A stretch of 46,948 nt of DNA from Ceratorhiza oryzae-sativae (GCA_030998015.1 JARWMV010000116.1:1-46948), one strand, 5' to 3'. Positions 20,129-29,324 are shown, numbered from the stretch's first letter. The notes: generated by a model from the letters alone, not told the origin. Numbers and translations: made by a program.

Positions 20129-20300
20129 CCGCCGGCGTTAGAGGGAATCCTAAAGATTCCCTCGTAGAAAATGACGACCGTTCGTCATTTTCAGCCGGCG
20201 GCTAAATATCGATATTATGCCGCGCACTAGCAATCGCAAACGGTTGCGATTGCTCACGTTGGTTGGTGGGACAAGTCCCACCAGCAACTAACGCGCGCGG
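20129..20300 (-). repeat. A element copy 16, nested in a hairpin
   Basis: Nested between CCCCCCGATATTG and CAATGTCGGGGG, the inverse of the arrangement around copy 3. Confidence 0.93.
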
Positions 20301-20569
20301 CAATGTCGGGGGTCACCCCCCAATGATTGCAATCATTGGGGGTCTCCGGTCATGACCCTCCGTGTGCGGGGACTCTGCCGCCCGTGTCGGCCTTACCCTA
20401 TCTCGTGTCAACTATGTTGACCGAGATAGAGACCAGATTAGATTAATTTACTACTGCAGCTGCCTCGTAGGGCACCGAAGAGGGCTAGGGTATTGGCGGC
20501 CGTGTCAATTTCATTGACCGGGCGCCAATACTTGGACGCGTTACGCACAGGAGCGCTGCATTAGATCTG

Positions 20570-20642
20570 GCATCTTTAGCTTAATTGGTATAGCAACTGC
20601 CTTCGAAGCAGTCTGGTATTGGTTCAAATCCAATAAGATGTT
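20570..20642 (+). tRNA. trnR: tRNA-Arg(UCG)
   Basis: Acceptor GCATCTT pairs with AAGATGT (one G-T pair); D-arm GCTT...GC; anticodon stem ACTGC/GCAGT with loop CTTCGAA, anticodon TCG; T-arm ATTGG-TTCAAAT-CCAAT. It reads CGN arginine codons. Confidence 0.92.
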
Positions 20643-20910
20643 TATCGGCTTTATGACATCTGTTAGGTAAATTTAATTTTAAGGTCTTAAAATGAAAATT
20701 TGGGCATCTACGAAGCAGGACGCCTAATAATTTTTCTCCTCTGGATGGAGGGAGGGCCTCCCAACTGCGGTCCTTAAGGAAAAATAGGGGGATCTATAGA
20801 TCCCAACCGTGAGGCTATGCACTCCAAACTAAAGTATGTTCTAGATATACTAAAATTAATAAAAGAAGATACTTCCCCCTAAAATTTAAAAATTTGGAGC
20901 ATGAATTTTC

Positions 20911-20982
20911 ATGAGTATAGTTAAGTTGGTATAACTTCTAGCTTCCACCTAGATATGATCAGTTCGAGTCTGATTACTCATA
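20911..20982 (+). tRNA. trnG: tRNA-Gly(UCC)
   Basis: Acceptor ATGAGTA pairs perfectly with TACTCAT; anticodon stem TCTAG/CTAGA with loop CTTCCAC, anticodon TCC; T-arm ATCAG-TTCGAGT-CTGAT; discriminator A. A second copy of its 3' half lies at 23011-23042. Confidence 0.94.
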
Positions 20983-21012
20983 ACTCCTTCGCGCCAAAGG
21001 GTGCTTTACTCT

Positions 21013-21234
21013 CCGCGCGCGTTAGTTGCTGGTGGGACTTGTCCCACCAACCAACGTGAGCAATCGCAACCGTTTGCGATTGCTAGTGCGCGGCATAATA
21101 TCGATATTTAGCCGCCGGCTGAAAATGACGAACGGTCGTCATTTTCTACGAGGGAATCTTTATGGGAGGTAGCCTGGACCATGAGACTCATGGTCAAGGC
21201 TACCTCATCTGAGGATTCCCTCTAACGCCGGCGG
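21013..21234 (+). repeat. A element copy 17, long variant
   Basis: Begins 30 bases after tRNA-Gly. Confidence 0.93.
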
Positions 21235-21591
21235 AGGCCTAACCCTGTCGTCAGCTACTGAATGGCGACATTGCAATTGACCCCCAATGCCTTACAGCAT
21301 GTTGGGGGGCAATTACCCAGGCATCCGCATTGGGAGGCCATTGCCTTGTTGGGGGTCTAAAGGGTCTAAGTTCTACTGATGCGCCGCATCCGCAGCCCAT
21401 CTCTGTGTTAACTAGTTAGGTTTAACATTTCGTGAGAAATGCACCTAATTTGTTTGCGGAGGATTCTCCTATTAATAAAGGAGATCTCCATCACACGCAG
21501 AGGACTTGGAAACCCAAATTGGGACTTATACAACCAACATTGTTAGATAAGTTCCAACTCATTCACTCTCAAAAGCGTTTAGTCTTAGAGA

Positions 21592-22503
21592 ATGAAGAGG
21601 AAACATGAAGTCATAAGATCGATAAATAAAAACCAAACCATGCTAAACACAAAACAAACTTATCTTTTTATTAAAGTAATAACCTTCGCATTATTAATCT
21701 ATGTTGTTTATACTCAGTCAATTGACCCCCCAAACATGTGCAGCTACGCTGCATTGTTTGGGGGGGCAATTGCCCCCCAACATGCTGTAAGGCATTGGGG
21801 GTCAATTGTTAGCGAATTACACTTTTATACTGGCCTAGTATTTTGCTCCAATTCGATAGCGCCCATTAAACCCACACGGCTAAGTAATGAACCTCAATTT
21901 AATTTTTCAAAAGAGTTAAAAGAAATAATCATTGGTCTTATTCTAGGGGATCTTAATGTTCAGAAAGATAAACGAGCTATTAATGGTAATGCTTGTTTGA
22001 GATTTCTCCAAAGTACTCCGCGCGCGTTAGTTGCTGGTGGGACTTGTCCCACCAACCAACGTGAGCAATCGCAACCGTTTGCGATTGCTAGTGCGCGGCA
22101 TAATATCGATATTTAGCCGCCGGCTGAAAATGACGAACGGTCGTCATTTTCTACGAGGGAATCTTTAGGATTCCCTCTAACGCCGGCGGGAGTATTTAGA
22201 GTACCTTTATACAAAATTCCAAGATTATTGTTCTGTAGCTCCTAAAATCTTAACACCCCGACCTGATAAAAGAACGGGTAAAGTTTATCCTACTATAAGA
22301 TTTCAAACTCATGCACTACCTTGCTGTAATGAATTCTTTGATTTATTCTATCCGGAGGGGAAAAAAATAATTCCTGCAAACATTGGGGATCTTTTAACTC
22401 CTCTGGGATTAGCTTTTTGGTTATGTGAGGACGGAACTTTCGAAAAATCAAGTCAAAGAGTGATTCTTTGTACAGAATCATTTGCAATTGACGAAGTAGA
22501 GGC
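21592..22503 (+). pseudogene. LAGLIDADG homing endonuclease, truncated at the C-terminus
   Basis: LAGLIDADG_2-type gene outside any recognised host gene. N-terminal hydrophobic stretch (LFIKVITFALLIYVVYTQS), then KEIIIGLILGDL, EYLEYLYTKFQDYCSVAPKI, LPCCNEFFDLFYPEGKK, AFWLCEDGTF and ILCTESFAIDEVEA. Interrupted by a C-type hairpin near 21720-21805 and A copy 18; exact removal of that A gives QST-EYLEYL in frame. A copy 19 replaces the C-terminal RIP-type segment, which is not found after it. Upstream, 21437-21604 is open in one frame but I do not recognise it. Confidence 0.83.
22018..22189 (+). repeat. A element copy 18
   Basis: Flanks AAGTACTC and GAGTATTT are nearly reverse complements, extending the outer stem. 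Exact removal restores the LAGLIDADG frame. Confidence 0.95.
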
Positions 22504-22675
22504 CCGCGCGCGTTAGTTGCTGGTGGGACTTGTCCCACCAACCAACGTGAGCAATCGCAACCGTTTGCGATTGCTAGTGCGCGGCATAATATCGATATTT
22601 AGCCGCCGGCTGAAAATGACGAACGGTCGTCATTTTCTACGAGGGAATCTTTAGGATTCCCTCTAACGCCGGCGG
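22504..22675 (+). repeat. A element copy 19
   Basis: Terminates the truncated LAGLIDADG frame after DEVEA; the DNA to its right is not the expected continuation. Confidence 0.94.
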
Positions 22676-22689
22676 GCCTTTAATTCCCC

Positions 22690-23050
22690 TAAATAACCTT
22701 TAGATTTGCCTTCGCAAATCACCCCGCGGCAGTCCCCTGTCGTCTACTGACCCCCAAACATGTGCAGCTACGCTGCATTGTTTGGGGGGCAGTAGTAAAA
22801 CTGGGGGGCCCGTCCAAGTATTGGCGCCCGGTCAATGAAATTGACACGGCCGCCAATACCCTTGCCAGGTTAAACTTGTTATTCTATTAATACTCCAATC
22901 CCCTTACCTTGCGCCCACAATACTAGTTCTTGGAGTTCTTGGCATCTATCGGAAGTGCCTTAAATTCTAGAGGATACTAGTAGGTTGTAATCTTTGAGCC
23001 AGCCAAAACGTAGATATCATCAGTTCGAGTCTGATTACTCATATCAAACA
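22690..23050. other. No gene recognised; hairpins and a tRNA-Gly fragment
   Basis: Holds a C-type hairpin near 22745-22797, a CCAATAC-type GTCAATG hairpin, AT-rich DNA and the tRNA-Gly 3' half. No coding frame is convincing. Confidence 0.5.
23011..23042 (+). pseudogene. tRNA-Gly 3' half (remnant)
   Basis: TAGATATCATCAGTTCGAGT plus CTGATTACTCATA repeats the anticodon-stem 3' strand, T-arm and acceptor 3' strand of the tRNA-Gly at 20911-20982 with one mismatch. No matching ATGAGTA acceptor strand or anticodon loop lies upstream, so it is a partial copy. Confidence 0.85.
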
Positions 23051-23056
23051 ATCATA

Positions 23057-23260
23057 CCCCCGCTTAGGGTCAACCAGCATTGTATTTATATATAAATACA
23101 TGCTGTTGACCCGAGGGGTAATGGATATCGAGGCCGCGTTCGCGGCGAGGTATTGCGAGGTACCCTGGAACTTTAAGTTCCAGGGTACCTCGGAATCAGA
23201 CGCCGCGCGCACGCCAGGGCCGCCTTGGCTTAAGCCAAGGCGTTCGCAGGCGTGCACGGG
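23057..23260 (-). repeat. B element, TCATA target duplication
   Basis: TCATA at 23052-23056 and 23261-23265. Sits 14 bases after the tRNA-Gly remnant. Confidence 0.9.
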
Positions 23261-23265
23261 TCATA

Positions 23266-23630
23266 AGCAAATAGCCACATCTTTGATGTGGCTTATCTAG
23301 GGACCCCTGAATTGAGTGATGACATTTTTGTAAAAAATAAACAGTCAATTTGAAAAATTGAAATGTACATAAAATTAAATTACTGGGTCCCTTTAGAAGT
23401 ATATCTTCAACAGGGATTCCCCTAATTTGTCATGTTTTAATCTGGGTGGAGACTATTTCCATCTGGAAGACGAAAAGAAAAATACAGGGACCCTTGTATT
23501 CCAAAATAAAATAATCTATCATAACCATATAAAGTATGTACCCTGCTCTATTAGTGGTATCCGCCCTGTTGAGCGCGTAGGGTCTACTCTAAATACCCCG
23601 CCAATGTTCCATTGGCGGATTTGCGAAGGC
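23266..23630. other. No gene recognised
   Basis: AT-rich stretch. TGGGTCCCTTTAGAAGTATATC near 23384-23405 resembles GGGGTCCCTGTAGAAGTATATC of the left palindrome arm (1919-1940), given here with internal differences. A 54-codon open frame at 23427 has no recognisable motif. Confidence 0.5.
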
Positions 23631-23852
23631 CCGCGCGCGTTAGTTGCTGGTGGGACTTGTCCCACCAACCAACGTGAGCAATCGCAACCGTTTGCGATTG
23701 CTAGTGCGCGGCATAATATCGATATTTAGCCGCCGGCTGAAAATGACGAACGGTCGTCATTTTCTACGAGGGAATCTTTATGGGAGGTAGCCTGGACCAT
23801 GAGACTCATGGTCAAGGCTACCTCATCTGAGGATTCCCTCTAACGCCGGCGG
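23631..23852 (+). repeat. A element copy 20, long variant
   Basis: Its left flank is the inverse of the right flank of copies 11 and 15. Confidence 0.93.
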
Positions 23853-23880
23853 GCGACGATTCTGTGGGGTTAGTATATGA

Positions 23881-24088
23881 CCCGTGCACGCCTGCGAACG
23901 CCTTGGCTTGCCAAGGCGGCCCTGGCGTGCGCGCGGCTCGCCGCGAACGCGGCCTCGTTAACAATGCCCACGGGTCGTTGACCCTCCGCTTTATTACCCC
24001 TGCCAAGACGTGCGCTAAAGCGCAGTTCTCTAGGCAGGGCGGCTGAAATCTTGGGTTACACCTAAGATTTTAGCCGATAGAGCGGGGG
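23881..24088 (+). repeat. B element with D tail, short form
   Basis: Follows A copy 20 by 28 bases; contains the nested CCTGCCAAGACG hairpin in D. Confidence 0.88.
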
Positions 24089-24226
24089 CATTATAACTCC
24101 CCTGCAAAAAGCCTAGGTACAATTAATTATACCTAGGACTTTTTGCCGGTAGATCGCTAAAGCGGCCGTGGACGGCAGGGGACTCCTAAGGATGCTTGCC
24201 GGTAGACAAGTATCCTCCTGCCACTT

Positions 24227-24336
24227 TAATAGTATTAAGAACAGGATTTAGTGTGAAAGTTTCATTTTAGCCTTCTTAGGCAAGGGTATTCCTGCCACTT
24301 TAATAGTATTAAGAGCAGGATTTAGTGTGAAAATTA
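24227..24336. repeat. Short direct repeat
   Basis: CCTGCCACTTTAATAGTATT continuing through AGGATTTAGTGTGAAA occurs twice, starting near 24219 and 24293, at the 3' end of the second GIY-YIG gene on the minus strand. Confidence 0.8.
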
Positions 24337-24884
24337 AATATTGTTCTAAGGCCCGTGAGAATTATAAAGGTTTAAATTTTGTTTCAAACAATCTAGGATC
24401 TATTTTGTAAATACTTAAAGTGAAATTTTCATCTCCATATTTATTTCCCCTACAAACCCGACGGGAGATTGACGTCTGCCCCCCAAACATCAATCCTTGA
24501 CATTTCCTAAGGAATTGTCAAGGAATAGCAGTTTGGGGGGTCGACGGGGCGCTTGGCCAAAGGCACAATGCGCCCATCCCACATCACGGCTCTCCGCGTG
24601 TGGGCCGTGCCTCTGGCACGATCTACACGCGGGAGAAAGATTGAATAACTAATCTGTTTTCAGTGGCTCTGACACTAGGTTTAAAGTAATATCGTACTCG
24701 TGTAGCAAGATCAATGGAGCTACCTACGTATTGCTCGCCAGGTTTTTTGTTAGTAAAAACATACACACCAGCAAATCGATTGTTTATACTATCTTCATGG
24801 TTTTTACCTAAACTTCTTCCGATAGTATCTAGAAGTAATTTACTTGAATTTTTTAAAGGCAAATCTAGTTCTACCTTTTTTAAT

Positions 24885-24990
24885 ACCCCAAATTGGGGGT
24901 GTAGATTTGCCTGCGCAAATCACCCCCAATTTAGGAGTCCTCAGCGCTTAGGCCGCGCCTAAAGGCGCGATCAGAGAGCGCTGCCCAACT
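24885..24990. repeat. H-type hairpin pair
   Basis: CCCCAAATTGGGGGTGTAG...CACCCCCAATTTAGG hairpin plus CAGCGCTTAGGCCGCGCC... hairpin. Same unit at 36129-36222 and 41301-41398 (inverted) and 43019-43112. Confidence 0.8.
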
Positions 24991-25037
24991 CCTGCCCCCC
25001 AAACATGTGCAGCTACGCTGCATTGTTTGAGGGGCAT

Positions 25038-25258
25038 ACGCGTAGGGTCAACCAGCATTGTATTTATATATAAATACATGCTGTTGACCCGAGGGGTATG
25101 GTTATCGAGGCCGCGTTCGCGGCGAGGTATTGCGAGGTACCCTGGAACTTTAAGTTCCAGGGTACCTCGGAATCAGACGCCGCGCGCACGCCAGGGCCGC
25201 CTTGGCTTGATGCCAAGCTTGCTTGGCTTAAGCCAAGGCGTTCGCAGGCGTGCACGGG
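25038..25258 (-). repeat. B element, within a C+B cluster
   Basis: Long B copy next to a C-type hairpin (about 24985-25037); together with the H unit it separates TQDEYD from the rest of HE2. Confidence 0.85.
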
Positions 25259-25453
25259 TCATATTCATCTTGTGTAATAAATAAAGAAAAATGAGCCAAA
25301 TATTTATCGATTAATTCTAAACTTACTGGTTCGTTACTTTTCAATTGACGTTTAGCTAATATGTAAATATTATCCGTAGGTTGACCATTATCTTTTTCAT
25401 TTAATAAATTTAAAAAAGATTCTGTTGTAGATTTTCTATCATTCCGTCGACGG

Positions 25454-25716
25454 TGACCCCCAATAATTGCAATGTCGCCATTGACCCCCCAAACTGCCAT
25501 TCCTTGACAATTCCTTAGGAAATGTCAAGGATTGGAGCTGGGACCGCCCGAATGGTTTCGGGCCCAAAACCACCGTAAAGGTGCATTTCGGGCGTCCCCA
25601 GCGCGGCCGGCGTCTGATTCCGAGGTACCCTGGAACTTAAAGTTCCAGGGTACCTCGCAATACCTCGCCGAGAATCGAATGATTTGCGAAGGCAAATCTA
25701 CATCGATTCTCGAGGG
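25454..25716. repeat. Hairpin cluster between nad3 second core and HE2
   Basis: Contains a C-like hairpin, an E-type hairpin (CGCCCGAATGG...CATTTCGGGCG), the GGTACCCTGGAAC hairpin and an F-type hairpin (AGAATCGA...TCGATTCTCG). Similar E+F clusters lie at 35041-35225 and 36545-36706. Confidence 0.8.
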
Positions 25717-25717
25717 T

Positions 25718-26134
25718 GATAATATCTAATAAATTTTCAGTTTGTGGGCTCATCAGAGTTAATAATACTAAAATAAAAAGAGGGCCCTTCTCCGACTTAG
25801 GAGAGGGGAGGGGTTTTAATGGTGAATTTTCTTCGGGTCGTAGTGAAGCAACCGAAGTTTTTTGTTCTGTAAAGTATAGTGCTCCTGATCCGATTTCTAA
25901 TACAAAACCTACAGTTAAGACAGCAAAAAAGATCGTAATTATCCAAAATCCGTATGAGGATACTTGGTAAAGAGTTACAGCTAGAGGGTAAACTAAAAGC
26001 AACTCTAAATCGAAAATTAAGAACAAGATACCGACTATATAGAATTGTACATGGAATGGTGATCTAGTTTGACCGTAGATTGGTGAGAAACCGCACTCGT
26101 ATGCTTGTACTTTTTCTCCCACCAGTAGTCGTGG
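25718..26134 (-). CDS. Second nad3 core, lacking the N-terminus
   Basis: Nad3-like reading frame beginning [20 protein letters not shown], with the [19 protein letters not shown] and YGFW membrane segments and [13 protein letters not shown], about 80% identical in protein to the full nad3 at 28968. A TAG (26135-26137) lies immediately upstream, and there is no ATG or N-terminal helix. It follows HE1 by about 40 bases and is followed by HE2. I infer it is the resident nad3 3' part displaced by an incoming HE with its own nad3 3' part. It has no frameshift in the core. An alternative is a second nad3 exon used by trans- or alternative splicing. Confidence 0.85.
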
Positions 26135-26369
26135 CTATTGACCCCGGCCCCAGCCGTGGCTCCCAGGTTAATCTCTCAAGATAGTCCACCCTTTGTAAGA
26201 CTCACCGGACTTCATTTTCAATATTTTATCTTTACCGATGTATCTGGAATTATCTAGATCAAAAGATTTCGTGAATTTGGAGGCACTTCTCAAAGAATAA
26301 AATAAGTACTCTTTATTTGTCTCATCGTCAACCAGTGTAATAGAAATTTTCTGATTTGACTTATTCTGA

Positions 26370-26525
26370 CCCGTGCACGCCTGCGAACGCCTTGGCTCAT
26401 ATTGACCTTAAGGTCAATAATCAAGCCAAGTCGGCCCTGGCGTGCGCGCGGCGTCTGATTCCTAGGCAATACCTCGCCGAGAATCGATGATTTGCGAAGG
26501 CAAATCTACATCGATTCTCGAGGGT
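26370..26525 (+). repeat. B variant ending in an F-type hairpin
   Basis: B 5' half fused to GAGAATCGATGATTTGCG / its inverted arm; the GGTACC hairpin is lost. Splits the NUMOD modules of HE1. Confidence 0.82.
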
Positions 26526-26608
26526 AAGGCTTCCCCATTAGATATATGTTTCCAAAGAGTGTGTTTACACAAATTAAATTCTGGTAAGATCGGAGCTGAA
26601 GATTCACT

Positions 26609-26830
26609 CCGCCGGCGTTAGAGGGAATCCTCAGATGAGGTAGCCTTGACCATGAGTCTCATGGTCCAGGCTACCTCCCATAAAGATTCCCTCGTAGAAA
26701 ATGACGACCGTTCGTCATTTTCAGCCGGCGGCTAAATATCGATATTATGCCGCGCACTAGCAATCGCAAACGGTTGCGATTGCTCACGTTGGTTGGTGGG
26801 ACAAGTCCCACCAGCAACTAACGCGCGCGG
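26609..26830 (-). repeat. A element copy 21, long variant
   Basis: Flanks TTCACTCC and GGAGTGAA are perfect reverse complements (counting the terminal CC/GG). Removal plus one base gives KTILHSESSAP in HE1. Confidence 0.95.
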
Positions 26831-26876
26831 AGTGAAGAATTGTTTTATCGCTATTATAAACGTATAAAGGTCTACT

Positions 26877-26918
26877 ACCCCCCCCAGCTAATGCAGCTAC
26901 GCTGCATTGTTTGGGGGG
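26877..26918 (-). repeat. C element with 6-bp target duplication (reference copy)
   Basis: 42 bp: CCCCCCAAACAATGCAGC, a short TAGCTGCA turn and a GGGGGGT 3' arm on the minus strand. TCTACT (AGTAGA) flanks both sides, 26871-26876 and 26919-26924. Removal with one flank gives KGNSR-PLYVYNSDKT in HE1, the family consensus. Confidence 0.93.
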
Positions 26919-27000
26919 TCTACTGTTGCCTTTTTTTATGGATAGTTTTGTATTTTCATCCATAGGGCCCCCAGGAGTCGCTCCAGCAACTTTGATATGA

Positions 27001-27247
27001 CCCGTGCACGCCTGCGAACGCCTTGGCTTAAGCCAAGCAAGCTTGGCTCATATTGACCTTAAGGTCAATAATCAAGCCAAGGCGGCCCTGGCGTGCGCGC
27101 GGCGTCTGATTCCGAGGTACCCTGGAACTGAAAGTTCCAGGGTACCTCGCAATACCTCGCCGCGAACGCGGCCTCGATAACCATACCCCTCGGGTCAACA
27201 GCATGTATTTATATATAAATACAATGCTGGTTGACCCTAAGCGGGGG
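27001..27247 (+). repeat. B element, TATGA target duplication
   Basis: TATGA at 26996-27000 and 27248-27252. Removal with one flank gives NPVLNH-IKVAGATPGG on the minus strand, as in GIY-YIG HEs and as in HE2 (NPALNTIKVAG). Confidence 0.94.
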
Positions 27248-27931
27248 TATGATTAAGAACAGGGTTTTTTGTAAAAATAAAATATTGTTCCAGTGCTAAA
27301 GAGAAATCTCGCTCCCTAAATGTGAACTTGTCTTCAAACAAGCCAGGGTCTATTACATAGATTTCAAGAGAAAAATTTTCAATGCCATATTCTAACAAAG
27401 CCCCGCTAATCGATACCCCTGCCAAGACGTGCGCTAAAGCGCAGTTCTCTAGGCAGGGTGTAGATTTGCCTTCGCAAATCATCGATTATTGGAGCCCTCC
27501 GCGCTTAGGCCGCCCTGCGGGCGATCAAAGAGCGCGGAGGGATTTAGTAATTGCTCTTTTTTCTTTAGCAAGAACGCTAGGACTAAAATATCTATTAATT
27601 CTAGCCGCTAAATTTATTGAACTTCCTACATACTGTCCTCCTGTCAACTTGTTGGTTAGAACGTAAACACCAACAAGACGGTTAGATGGTTTATTCTGAG
27701 CTATTGCATCTATAGTTGAATCACTATCTTTGGCTAGAGGCAATTTAACTTCCAATTTTTTAATCCCACTTAAAATATCTAACTCATCTTGGGTTATAGA
27801 AATAGAGAACTCGGCAAGAATTAGGTTAATAATTTTAGCGTCTGTTGGAACTCCTGATGCTATGTGACGTTTAGCCAGTAAATAAACATTATCAGTGTCT
27901 TGCCCCTTATCTTTTTCGGTAACTAATTCAA

Positions 27932-28161
27932 ACCCCCGCTTAGGGTCATCCAGCATTGTATTTATATATAAATACATGCTGTTGACCCGAGGGGTTTGGT
28001 TATCGAGGCCGCGTTCGCGGCGAGGTATTGCGAGGTACCCTGGAACTTTCAGTTCCAGGGTACCTCGGAATCAGACGCCGCGCGCACGCCAGGGCCGACT
28101 TGGCTTGATTATTGACCTTAAGGTCAATATGAGCCAAGGCGTTCGCAGGCGTGCACGGGTC
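27932..28161 (-). repeat. B element between nad3 extension and HE1
   Basis: Left flank TCAAA; the right side abuts A copy 22, so the flanking repeat cannot be checked. Confidence 0.88.
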
Positions 28162-28383
28162 CCGCCGGCGTTAGAGGGAATCCTCAGATGAGGTAGCCTT
28201 GACCATGAGTCTCATGGTCCAGGCTACCTCCCATAAAGATTCCCTCGTAGAAAATGACGACCGTTCGTCATTTTCAGCCGGCGGCTAAATATCGATATTA
28301 TGCCGCGCACTAGCAATCGCAAACGGTTGCGATTGCTCACGTTGGTTGGTGGGACAAGTCCCACCAGCAACTAACGCGCGCGG
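28162..28383 (-). repeat. A element copy 22, long variant
   Basis: Ends the nad3 extension after IGIESSKS on the minus strand. The reading frame runs into the element and stops about 100 bases in. Confidence 0.94.
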
Positions 28384-28968
28384 AGATTTACTTGATTCTA
28401 TACCAATTATTGGAGCTGCCAAACAAATAAGTGTTTGTATTTCAGCAAAGTTAGAAGCAAAAGATAAATCATTAGTTAAAGATAAAGAATTAAGACAGTC
28501 GAGGTTATTAATTAAAACTAGTCCTAAAACAGCCCATTGAGAGAGTGGGTTTATTATAGGGGAGGGGATTTTAGTTTGTAAATCATCTGCAGGACGTAGG
28601 TTATCCAAAGAAGTTTTTTGATCAGTAAAGTACAATACTCCGGATCCTATTTCCAATACAAATCCTATAGTAAGGATCCCAAAGAAAATAATAAGAATCC
28701 AAAAACCGTAAGAAGACACTTGGTATAAACTAACGCAGGCGGGATATATTAACAGAATTTCAAGATCAAAAATAAGGAACAATATTCCGACTAAGTAAAA
28801 TTGCACATGAAATGGACTTCGAGTTTGACCATAGATCGGAGAAAACCCACATTCATAAGCGGATACCTTAGAGTCATCTGGTCTGTGGACGGCTAATAAA
28901 AGATTTAAAGCCAATAGTATACCTGTTAAAACAGGAACAAATATAAACAGTAATAGTAAACTTGACAT
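28384..28968 (-). CDS. nad3: nad3 (NADH dehydrogenase subunit 3) with C-terminal extension
   Basis: Complete N-terminus [20 protein letters not shown], then [46 protein letters not shown] and [11 protein letters not shown]: the three helices and the Cys-bearing loop of the complex I proximal membrane arm. ATG 28968 lies two bases after the nad2 stop, the common fungal nad2-nad3 order. Typical Nad3 would end near [10 protein letters not shown], but the frame runs on for about 75 codons to the A element at 28383. The extension probably belongs to an HE fused in frame to nad3. Where translation really ends cannot be told from sequence. Confidence 0.92.
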
Positions 28969-28970
28969 AT

Positions 28971-29324
28971 TTAGATATTATACATTGATAGAGCAAGTAG
29001 TTGAATGCTATTTAGTACTAAAGTTGGTTTGATGAAGAATAAAATTATAGATAAAGTTAATGTAGCTATGACAAAGCTATGTGAATTTTGAATAATTGAT
29101 TTATTCATTAATTCGGCGTTGGCAAGAACTTTGTTCGCAATTGTTGAGTTTGTTGTAGTTGAATCTGTAGAAGCATCAAAAAAAATTACTCTAATAATTC
29201 TTAGATAATATGATGCACTAATTACACTTACCACAATAGCTACTAGAGAAAGGAAATAGTATCCTGTACTCATTGATGCATAAAGAACTGATTGTTTTCC
29301 AAAAAATCCTAATAGTGGTGGTAC
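28971..29324 (-). CDS. nad2: nad2 exon 3 (C-terminal exon)
   Basis: Begins [20 protein letters not shown] and ends LALSMYNI with TAA at 28971-28973. Contains the GFFGK segment and [11 protein letters not shown] helix of NADH dehydrogenase subunit 2. The start follows the intron's last G (complement of 29325). Lengths 655, 587 and 354 bases sum to 532 codons, so Nad2 is 531 residues. Confidence 0.95.
   Translation of the reverse strand, partial: VPPLLGFFGKQSVLYASMSTGYYFLSLVAIVVSVISASYYLRIIRVIFFDASTDSTTTNSTIANKVLANAELMNKSIIQNSHSFVIATLTLSIILFFIKPTLVLNSIQLLALSMYNI

Larger units (their letters stand above)
24248..25453 (-). pseudogene. GIY-YIG homing endonuclease after the second nad3 core (HE2), decaying
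   Basis: In minus-strand order: NDRKSTTESFLNLLNEKDNG, IYILAKRQLKSNE, HFSLFITQDEYD, a repeat cluster (24885-25260), KKVELDLPLKNSSKLL, GVYVFTN and EQYVGSSIDLATRVRYYF, then ENFTLSIYKIDPRLFETKF and ALEQYLIFTLNPALNTIKVAG. It parallels HE1 block for block. It has an in-frame TAA at 24362-24364, where HE1 has RERD-like residues, and ends soon after IKVAG without the C-terminal DNA-binding module. It is more damaged than HE1, as expected if it is the older insertion. Confidence 0.85.
26165..27931 (-). pseudogene. GIY-YIG homing endonuclease after nad3 (HE1), interrupted
   Basis: Blocks in minus-strand order: ELVTEKDKGQDTDNVYLLAK, ISITQDELDIL, GIKKLEVKLPL, NRLVGVYVLTN and QYVGSSINLAARINRYF (GIY-YIG), then ENFSLEIYVIDP, ALEQYFIFTKNPVLNH, IKVAG, PLYVYNSDKTILHS, LPEFNLCKHTLWKHI and SASKFTKSFDLDNSRYIGK with GWTILRD at the stop (NUMOD-type DNA-binding modules). 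Interruptions are H/J hairpins near 27404-27540, B (27001-27247), C (26877-26918), A (26609-26830) and a B/F cluster (26370-26525). Removing the B and C copies with one flank each restores the frame at both sites. Its N-terminus seems continuous with the nad3 C-terminal extension. Confidence 0.87.

Noticed and set aside
15451..21590. Small- or large-subunit rRNA gene
   Set aside because: None of the universal rRNA motifs (530 loop, decoding site, sarcin-ricin loop, peptidyl transferase loop) is seen on either strand.
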